64,000 bases of DNA from CAVSUR01 sp963731285 (GTDB taxonomy: Bacteria > Actinomycetota > Actinomycetes > Streptosporangiales > Streptosporangiaceae). Shown piece by piece: positions 58,029 to 64,000 of this stretch. Made by a program: the position numbers and the translations under genes. Where the stretch lies: the NCBI GenBank assembly GCA_963731285.1, contig CAVSUR010000001.1, forward strand, positions 558,001 through 622,000, read 5' to 3'. Within the stretch, counting starts at the first letter, position 1. The number at the start of each line of letters is the position of its first letter. The notes under the pieces were generated by a model, which ran no database searches, was not told where the DNA came from, and worked only from the letters and a program-made list of their open reading frames with translations.

Positions 58029-58161
58029 TGTGCTGGTGGAGCTGGGTGTCGTGGAGCAGCGGTATCGGGCTGTGCCGGAGGTCTTGGAAGAGGGCGTGCC
58101 GGTCGTTGAGGTAGCGCGGCGGTATGAGGTGGCGCGGCAGACCCGAGTTGGGCCAAGTTAG
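58029..58161 (+). pseudogene. N-terminal HTH remnant of an IS481-like transposase
   Basis: About 44 codons: VLVELGVVEQRYRAVPEVLE then EGVPVVEVARRYEVARQTRV, the typical N-terminal helix-turn-helix of IS481/IS3-like transposases. It is truncated by the neighbouring IS1634 remnant. No function expected. Confidence 0.6.
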
Positions 58162-58295
58162 TGCGCCCCTGTCTGGCCGTTGATCGCGGCGAGTGCCTGG
58201 CGGAGATCGCCGGGGAGGGGGTCGGCGGCGGTGATGACGTGGGGGCCGGCCTGGATGGCGATGGTGGGGTAGCGGCGGGCGGTCTGCTGGCCGCC
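58158..58295 (-). pseudogene. IS1634-family transposase, C-terminal remnant (second lineage)
   Basis: About 45 codons: TARRYPTIAIQAGPHVITAA then DPLPGDLRQALAAINGQTGA, ending at TAA 58158. It is homologous to the C-terminus of the element at 17.4 kb (RRYRTIDIQAGAHTITAADP) but clearly diverged, so it comes from a different IS1634-family copy. Confidence 0.8.
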
Positions 58296-58612
58296 AGAAG
58301 TGAGGGCTCAGCGATGCGCAGCTCCGGCAGCGGGCAGGCGGTGCCCCGTCGGCTCTATCGCCGCTGGGTCCGATGCGGCATATGGCCGAGATGGAGCATG
58401 ATCGAGGAGTGTGCTCGCGCCTCGTCGGCCCGCCAGGGCGGCGGTGCGGAGTGCCGTCGCCCTGAACGAGGGTGTTAGCAAGCGCGCTTCCCATAGTGCC
58501 CGCCGCGCCGCGAAACAGAGTTCCTATTCCTAATTGGGCAAGCCTGGGCAGGGCCTACCCGTCGCTTCCGTTCAAAGGGTTGTGTCTTTCGCCGAGGGCC
58601 GACTTGGACATC
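58296..58612. other. Transposon debris without recognisable gene
   Basis: About 320 bp. No frame gives a convincing protein, and I found no terminal repeats. Likely a leftover of the transposons to its left. Confidence 0.4.
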
Positions 58613-58822
58613 ATGCGCCTGGTTCTCGGAGCCGACGCCAGCCTGCGGCAGGAAGCCAACGCCCAGAGCTTCGACTGCGGCGGCACGTTGGAGCGCGATC
58701 CGCCGTCCCGTGGCGCTGAGCATCTGAACCGCAAGTCCCGGCGCACGCTGTCGGTGCTGGCCAGTGCCTACTACCACCGTCGCCTTGTCCGCCACTGGGT
58801 TGGCGACATCGTCCCCGAGTAG
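58613..58822 (+). CDS. Hypothetical short ORF (69 aa), possibly a remnant
   Basis: ATG 58613 to TAG 58822: MRLVLGADASLRQEANAQSF, with a basic segment HLNRKSRRTLSVLASAYYHR. No signal, TM or family recognised. No ribosome site is obvious. It may be part of a decayed larger gene; kept at low confidence. Confidence 0.25.
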   Translation: MRLVLGADASLRQEANAQSFDCGGTLERDPPSRGAEHLNRKSRRTLSVLASAYYHRRLVRHWVGDIVPE

Positions 58823-58866
58823 CCCATCGATACCGGTCAGCAGGTCACCCTGCTCTCTGCCGGCAC

Positions 58867-60645
58867 CTACGAAGTCGGACGGGCCGCCGCGTCATCGTCG
58901 GCCGATACCATTCCCATGGTTGGCGGCACCACCCCGGCGATCCTCGCCCTCGCGCTGGCGAAAAGTCTTTCCGCCTGCGCCTTCAGTACACCGTCCTGGT
59001 GCCAGTCCAGGAGCGGTGTCACCCGGCCGGAAGAACCGGTGACTCCGGCCGGCACGTTCCTCAGGATCTCCCCCGGCTGGGTCTTGGTCCAGCCGCGGGA
59101 GATGATGTCCGAGATCGCCTCCCGGGACGCGGCGACGGCCCCCGCGACGGTGCTGATGTCATTCCCGTTCCTAAGCATGTTCTCATCACCGTAGACGCGG
59201 AAGGTGGCAACTTCCGACGCCACGTCGAAGCCGGCGGCGTTGAAGTGGTCGTGGACCTGCTTGGACGACAGCTGGACGGGGCGTGCGGCGAGGAAGGCCA
59301 GGTACTGGCGGTAGGCCTCTTCCCGGCTGACCGTCTCGTAGGCCTGGACGCCGGTCGCCGCCATGCGCTGGGCGAAATGAGCATGCTCCTCGGCGGTCTG
59401 CGGGTCGCTGGACGGGCCGAGGTAGCCGATGTTATACAGCTGAGCTCCCATGAGCCGCGGCTGGTTCACCGCGGTCACCCGGCGCACGTCCTCCCAGGCG
59501 TTCACCTTGATGAGATCACAGTCGCTCACCCAGGCGGTGAACCATTGCATGACCAGCGTCTTGTTGGGCAGGTGCCCGGCCGCGAAGGAGTCCTGGAGGA
59601 AGTGGCCGGCGTAGCCCTCGGCAATCCAGGCCGCGTCGATAAGCGCCGGTGAGTGCTCCTGCCACGCCCGGAGTGCCAGCTCGCGGGCGGCGGTGTGCGC
59701 CTGCCGCCAGCGATGCCAGGCAAACGGCGCGAAATGGCAGGCGTTGCGGGCGAGCAGGCCGAGGTAGTGGTCTTTCCCGAGCGGCCGTGAGAAATCCTCG
59801 ATGAGCCTGGTCTCAAGCGCAGCCTCGCCGTCCTCCCCGCCCAGGTACGGGGTGATCGCGCTGGCGAAGCTGACGTCCGGTACGTTCCCGAGCAGACGGC
59901 TGAGACGGTTGTAACTCTCCTGGCGGACCTGCTGCAGGACCGGGTACATGAACGGCCGCGGCATCGTGGTCAGGGTGTCGATGTTGGCCACGAAGTCGGC
60001 TACCGCGTTGAGCTCCCCGAAGGTGGCGAGGCAGCCGCTTCCGGGCAAGGTGACCATCCCGATGCCTGGGTCGATCTCGCGGAGGTCATCTCCGCCGACA
60101 CCGGTGTCGCCGTCTTGCCACAGCCCCGTCAGCCTGACCTGCCGCCGGACCAGGGACTGCCAGTCATGCTTCCGGGCCGCGATGCCGACCAGCGCGTCGC
60201 CGGGCACGTCGCCGAGCAGACGGTGTTCCCATGAGTTGAAGCCGGCCAGGACCGCCGCACCGTGGCTCTTCCGCGGCGGCTGGAGGCCAGTGTCGGGATA
60301 CACGCGCCCGGCGGTGACGGCCGCGGCCACGGCCGCTGCCTGCCGCTCCCAGTGGCCGCCGGCCTGTGCGACGCCCTGGGCTTGCTGGACGGCGTGTGTG
60401 ATCTCGTGGACGAGGACGCGCAGCCAGCGCTCGCCATCACCGCGTCGCATGGCCGGCAGGAACACGCGGTGCCCGGCGGCCGCCGCCGGGCAGCCGTGCA
60501 TGCGCAGGAAGGCGTCGGTCCGCGGCCCGGCATGCAGCCGTACCCCGCTCAGGTCGACGGAGAATGACTCTTCCAGAATCCTCCGCAGACCAGGATCGAG
60601 CGGCACTCCGGAATCGCTGAGAGTAAGGAAAGCTGGTACCGCCAT
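58867..60645 (-). CDS. eCIS-core (DUF4157) protein with a PLC/P1-nuclease-like segment; candidate effector
   Basis: 592 residues. The first 100 match the eCIS-core domain: GVPLDPGLRRILEESFSVDL, then LSGVRLHAGPRTDAFL, and a metallopeptidase-like LVHEITHAVQQAQG (His80-Glu81-His84). DUF4157 is linked to extracellular contractile injection systems and toxin cargo. Around residues 340-360 lies GYAGHFLQDSFAAGHLPN; an HFLQDSFAxGH pattern recalls the zinc sites of bacterial phospholipase C/S1-P1-type proteins. The rest is helical and unrecognised. ATG 60645 has GGAGGGAAC 8 bp upstream. No injection-system structural genes are in the window. The fold and role are inference. Confidence 0.7.
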   Translation of the reverse strand: MAVPAFLTLSDSGVPLDPGLRRILEESFSVDLSGVRLHAGPRTDAFLRMHGCPAAAAGHRVFLPAMRRGDGERWLRVLVHEITHAVQQAQGVAQAGGHWERQAAAVAAAVTAGRVYPDTGLQPPRKSHGAAVLAGFNSWEHRLLGDVPGDALVGIAARKHDWQSLVRRQVRLTGLWQDGDTGVGGDDLREIDPGIGMVTLPGSGCLATFGELNAVADFVANIDTLTTMPRPFMYPVLQQVRQESYNRLSRLLGNVPDVSFASAITPYLGGEDGEAALETRLIEDFSRPLGKDHYLGLLARNACHFAPFAWHRWRQAHTAARELALRAWQEHSPALIDAAWIAEGYAGHFLQDSFAAGHLPNKTLVMQWFTAWVSDCDLIKVNAWEDVRRVTAVNQPRLMGAQLYNIGYLGPSSDPQTAEEHAHFAQRMAATGVQAYETVSREEAYRQYLAFLAARPVQLSSKQVHDHFNAAGFDVASEVATFRVYGDENMLRNGNDISTVAGAVAASREAISDIISRGWTKTQPGEILRNVPAGVTGSSGRVTPLLDWHQDGVLKAQAERLFASARARIAGVVPPTMGMVSADDDAAARPTS

Positions 60646-60990
60646 CACAGGTTCCCTCCGGCCGACCACAACGGCTGGCGCCTACATGCTACGAAACCGG
60701 GCGCATTGACAGGCACCGCGCGGGACTCCCGCAGCTGCGCAGATTACCCAGACAGGACCGCCGCCGAGGCGCCCAAGCCAGCACCCATACCGGGACTCTT
60801 CGGGAACGGCGGATCTACGGTATTGCGGCCGGTCACGCGGGGTGATGGCTGGAGCTGCCGTCGGATGGGCCGGGACCGCAGTCCCCAGAAAACTCGTTCT
60901 ACTGGAGGATTTCCTGGCTCGGTATCCTCTTATGGGAGGGCTTACCGGCTTATGGGAGGGCTTACGGCGCCACGGGAGCGAGGTGAGCGC
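60646..60990. promoter_or_regulatory. Divergent region with direct repeats before the LAL regulator
   Basis: 345 bp between the eCIS-core gene and the LuxR regulator, with no gene. Two perfect 17-bp copies CTTATGGGAGGGCTTAC (60929-60945 and 60949-60965, period 20 bp) lie 26 bp before the regulator's start. This is likely a binding site for the regulator itself or for a paralogue. Confidence 0.55.
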
Positions 60991-63747
60991 GTGCAGGACC
61001 GGCAGGTGCCGCTCGACGTCTTCGTCGGCCGGGCCGCGGAGCTCGCACAGGTGGCGGAGGTCATCAGCAGGGTCAAGACGGGACAGCCGTGGCTGGTGGC
61101 CATCGAGGGCGAGCCGGGGATAGGGAAAACCAGCCTGGCGCGGCAGTGCCTGGCCCGGTTCCCCCGGGGGAGGGTCCTGGCGGGCCGCGGTGACCAGGCC
61201 GAGACCGATCTGGACTTCGGGCTCGCCGACCAGCTGCTGCGGGCGGCCGGAGGTCCCGCGCCGCCGGTGCTGGCCGCAGGCGGCACCGGCTTGCCGGCGT
61301 CGTCGTTCACAGTGGGTGCGCGGCTGCTGGAGGTGGTGGGAAACCAGCGGCCCACCGGGCCGGTGGCCATCGTGGTCGACGACCTGCAGTGGGCCGACCG
61401 CAAGTCGGTGGAGGCACTGACGTTCATGCTGCGGCGGCTGTCGGTCGATCCGGTGCTCGCCGTGGCCATCTACCGGGGACCCGGCGACCGGCTGAACGAG
61501 GCGGCGCAGCGACTGCTGGCCAGCGCGGAGAACCGGCTGCGCCTGCCGCTGGGCGGCCTGGACGCGGAGGAGGTCGCGGCGCTGGCTGCCGCGCTCAAGG
61601 CCGAATCGGTGGACGATGAGGCCGTCCAGTGGTTGTACCGGCAAACCGGCGGGCATGCGCTGTATCTGCGCACGCTGCTGAGCGAGGGGCTCGATGTCGA
61701 CCCGCGGTCGCCGGGACGGCTCGCGCTGCCCCGGTCGCTGGCTGCGGCAATCGGTGATCACCTGCGGACGCTGCCGCCCGAGACCCGGGTCATCCTGGAG
61801 ATGCTGTCGGTGCTGAACCTGCGGGTGCCCCTGGCCCAGCTGGGCCAGGGGGCAAAGGCCGGTTCGCCCAGCGCGGCGATCGAGCCGGCCGTGATCTCCG
61901 GCCTGGTGGACTGGTGGCCGGACGAGCCGAGCTGCCCGGTGGCGATCCGCCACCCGCTCGTCCGCGACGCCATCTACACGAACATCACGCCCACCAGGCG
62001 GCGGCTGCTGCACGCCCGCGCCGCCGCCTTGGTCAGCGAGTCGGCGTCCTGGGAACACCGGGTCGCCGCGCTGGAACACCCCGATGAGAGCCTGGCCGCC
62101 GAGCTGGAGCACCTGGCGGTCGGGGAGGCGGCAGGCGGCCGGCTGGCGCTGGCCGCCACGCATCTGCAATGGGCATCGGACATCTCCCCGGACCGGGCGG
62201 GGCGGGACCGGCGGCTGCTGACCGCGGCGCTGCACCTGATGCTGGCCGAGGAGGCCCGGGGCATGACCCTGCGCCCGGCGGTGGAGGCGGCAGGACCGTC
62301 GCCGCTGCGCGGCTGCGTACTGGGCACGATGGCATTCGCCTCCGGCCAGCTCGGCCAGGCCGAGCAGCGGTTCAGCCAGGCGCTGGCCGAGGCCCGGGAC
62401 GACCCGGGCCACCGGCCGCTGGCCGCCGTGATCGCCAACCGGCTGGCCGGCACCTACACGGTGCTGGGAGACGGGGAGAAAGCCCGGGCTCTGGGAAGAT
62501 GGGCGCTGGGCACCGGCTGCCTGGACGCGGCGGCCGCCAGCCAGACCCGCGCCCTGGTCGCGATCGGCGCCGCTCAGGTGGCCGGCCCGCGCGCCGCCCT
62601 GGCCGAACTGGGGTACCTGGAGGCCGACCCGGCCCGGGTTGGCCCGGTCGACATCGACGCGCTCTCGTTCCGGGGTGTGTACCGTCTGATAGCCGGCGAC
62701 CTGGCGCAGGCTGTGGCCGACCTGACCGCCAGCCTGAAAATGGTTCGCCAGGGCGCTGCCCTGACCCTGGGCCTGCGTGCTTACTTCTACCTGGCACTGG
62801 CGCAGTACCTGGCCGGCTCGTGGGACAACGTGCTGCTCACGGCCGAGCAGGGACTGTCGGCCGCGGCGATCCATTCCCGTCAGTTCGAGCTGCCGCTGCT
62901 GCACCTGGCGGCCTGCTGCGTGCCGGCCGGACGGGGCCAGGCCGGGGAGGCCGAGCGGCACGCCAGGCTGGCCGCCGACGCGGCGGCCAGCCTGGATTAC
63001 GGGCGCGAACGGCTGTGGGCGGCGATGGCCCGGGCCTTGCTGGCCCAGGCGTCCGGGGATTACCTGGGCATGGCCGACGCGCTAGGAGCCTGGCGGGCCG
63101 ACACCCATCTGGATGGTCGCAGCCGGGTGTACGCGGTGCTGTGGCGGCCGCTGCTGGCCGAGGGCCTGGTCGGCTCGGGCCAGACCGGGCCGGCGGCGGC
63201 CGTCCTGGACCAGTTGCGGGCCAGCGGCGAAGTCGGCTACCTGCAGCCGGCCCTGGCCTGGCTGGACGGGTGGCTGGCCGAGCAGCGGGACGGCCCGGAG
63301 CAGGCCAGGCAGATCTACCAGCACGGCGAGGACACCGCCAGCTCGCAAAGCCCGGTCTATACGGCCAGGCTGCTGCTGGCCCACGGCCGGCTGTTGCGCC
63401 GCATGGGTAACAGAAGAGAAGCGGTCGACCGGCTGCGGCGGGCGAAGGACCTGTACCTGGCCCTGCGCGCCGTGCCATTCATCGCCAAGACCGAGGAGGA
63501 GCTGGCGGCCTGCCTGCCCGGCCGCCCGACGGCACAGCAATCCGAGCTGGCGCTGACCAGCCGGGAGACCGAGATAGCCCACCTGGTCGGGAAAGGGCTG
63601 TCCAACCCGCAGGTCGCGGCCGAGCTGTTCGTCAGCCGCAAGGCGGTGGAATACCACCTGGGCAACATCTACGCCAAGTGCGGCCTGCGCGGACGGCAGG
63701 AGCTGCGGCGGTTCGTCGAGCAGTGGCGGCAGCCGACCGCGGTGTGA
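60991..63747 (+). CDS. LAL-type (large ATP-binding LuxR) transcriptional regulator
   Basis: 918 residues from GTG 60991 (GAGG 8 bp upstream); the open frame extends further left but over the direct repeats. N-terminal AAA: VGRAAELAQV, Walker A IEGEPGIGKTSLARQCL, Walker B VAIVVDDLQWADRKSVEAL. A long TPR-like helical region follows, and a C-terminal LuxR HTH begins LTSRETEIAHLVGKGLSNPQ (recognition helix in ELFVSRKAVEYHLGNIY). It is divergent from the eCIS-core gene and may control it. Confidence 0.88.
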   Translation: MQDRQVPLDVFVGRAAELAQVAEVISRVKTGQPWLVAIEGEPGIGKTSLARQCLARFPRGRVLAGRGDQAETDLDFGLADQLLRAAGGPAPPVLAAGGTGLPASSFTVGARLLEVVGNQRPTGPVAIVVDDLQWADRKSVEALTFMLRRLSVDPVLAVAIYRGPGDRLNEAAQRLLASAENRLRLPLGGLDAEEVAALAAALKAESVDDEAVQWLYRQTGGHALYLRTLLSEGLDVDPRSPGRLALPRSLAAAIGDHLRTLPPETRVILEMLSVLNLRVPLAQLGQGAKAGSPSAAIEPAVISGLVDWWPDEPSCPVAIRHPLVRDAIYTNITPTRRRLLHARAAALVSESASWEHRVAALEHPDESLAAELEHLAVGEAAGGRLALAATHLQWASDISPDRAGRDRRLLTAALHLMLAEEARGMTLRPAVEAAGPSPLRGCVLGTMAFASGQLGQAEQRFSQALAEARDDPGHRPLAAVIANRLAGTYTVLGDGEKARALGRWALGTGCLDAAAASQTRALVAIGAAQVAGPRAALAELGYLEADPARVGPVDIDALSFRGVYRLIAGDLAQAVADLTASLKMVRQGAALTLGLRAYFYLALAQYLAGSWDNVLLTAEQGLSAAAIHSRQFELPLLHLAACCVPAGRGQAGEAERHARLAADAAASLDYGRERLWAAMARALLAQASGDYLGMADALGAWRADTHLDGRSRVYAVLWRPLLAEGLVGSGQTGPAAAVLDQLRASGEVGYLQPALAWLDGWLAEQRDGPEQARQIYQHGEDTASSQSPVYTARLLLAHGRLLRRMGNRREAVDRLRRAKDLYLALRAVPFIAKTEEELAACLPGRPTAQQSELALTSRETEIAHLVGKGLSNPQVAAELFVSRKAVEYHLGNIYAKCGLRGRQELRRFVEQWRQPTAV

Positions 63748-63776
63748 CCGCCGCCACCCGGCGCTCCCCGGAAGAT

Positions 63777-63791
63777 TAGGGAGGCTCCCTA
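63777..63791. promoter_or_regulatory. Operator-like dyad TAGGGAGGCTCCCTA
   Basis: Perfect inverted repeat TAGGGAG-G-CTCCCTA, 30 bp after the LAL stop and 120 bp before a possible next gene start. It resembles a LuxR-type dyad and may control the downstream gene. Confidence 0.45.
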
Positions 63792-63912
63792 GGGACAGGC
63801 CCAGCCGGTGGGACCAGCATGGCTACATGTGCGACCCGCGTATCTGCCTCGGTCCCCGGCCATGGCCGCCGGCTATCCGCGGAGTGGCAACCACCATCTA
63901 CTCCCCCGGAGC

Positions 63913-64000
63913 ATGACCATGCCGGCACCCACCCGATCAGCGCACGCCCGCCTGCCCGATCGTCCGGGTAGCCCGGCGGCCCGGTCGACGGCGCGGTGGG
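63913..64000 (+). CDS. Possible start of a further gene (cut by window end)
   Basis: ATG 63913 preceded by CCGGAG opens a frame (MTMPAPTRSAHARLPDRPGS) that stays open to the window end. Too short to recognise; ATG 63919 is an alternative start. Confidence 0.3.
   Translation, partial: MTMPAPTRSAHARLPDRPGSPAARSTARW

Noticed and set aside
60682..62961. 759-codon open frame on the minus strand opposite the LAL regulator
   Set aside because: It is the antisense shadow of a gene with strong AAA and LuxR motifs; high GC leaves opposite frames open. Its translation has no recognisable domain.

Overview
The window is high-GC chromosomal DNA from an actinobacterium. Lsr2, a WhiB protein, DUF2516, ClpC, DisA, the two ArsA-like ATPases and dacB/ppa/tilS/hpt/ftsH/fol all point there. 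Two stretches keep the gene order known from Mycobacterium tuberculosis: Rv3585-Rv3628 (radA, disA, mutY, clpC, lsr2, lysS, coaX, panC, folK/B/P/E, ftsH, hpt, tilS, zinc protease, dacB, ppa) and Rv3676-Rv3683 (Crp, MBL, RidA, DUF4177, ArsA pair, WhiB, PonA2, metallophosphoesterase). A stand-alone lysS and an MprF-like gene separate from LysRS argue against Mycobacterium; I cannot name the genus.

Layout. 1-8.1 kb: AlaX-type editing protein, an ATPase-LuxR regulator, a small exported protein, DUF2516 and an XRE regulator, asparaginase, BKACE, dtd and a TIM-barrel isomerase. 8.2-15.7 kb: radA, disA and mutY, convergent with clpC and lsr2. 16.1-21.1 kb: a fused EndoQ-like PHP nuclease and UvrD-like helicase gene, cut in two by an IS1634-family element that left a 69-bp target duplication. 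21.2-39.8 kb: argA, then an NlpC/P60 gene behind a c-di-AMP (ydaO) riboswitch, the pantothenate/folate/lysine block, ftsH, hpt, tilS, dacB and ppa. 39.9-51.2 kb: Crp, MBL, NUDIX, RidA, DUF4177, SPFH, two ArsA-like ATPases, WhiB, a PonA2-like PBP, YqeY and a phosphoesterase. 51.2-57.8 kb: a decayed 6.5-kb genomic island in tRNA-Pro(CGG), bounded by the tRNA 3' end and a 45-bp copy of it. It carries an integrase remnant, a DUF1707 protein, an IS110 element, an IS4 element, an ISL3 remnant and an APH-fold kinase. 57.8-58.8 kb: transposase debris. 58.9-63.7 kb: an eCIS-core (DUF4157) protein with a PLC/P1-nuclease-like segment, divergent from a large LuxR (LAL) regulator.

A caution runs through the middle. 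From about 17.4 to 45.4 kb nearly every long conserved gene is split by one to several single-base shifts, including essential ones (lysS, coaX, folP, ftsH, ppa). Domains continue across each shift in another frame. I read these as consensus indels in GC or homopolymer runs rather than pseudogenes, and give whole-gene coordinates.

Functional links: disA makes the c-di-AMP that the riboswitch before the cell-wall hydrolase should sense. radA, disA, mutY and the EndoQ-UvrD fusion are DNA-integrity genes. The ArsA pair, WhiB and PonA2 form a conserved envelope/redox neighbourhood. The most novel items are the EndoQ-UvrD fusion with its long-duplication insertion, and the eCIS-core candidate effector.
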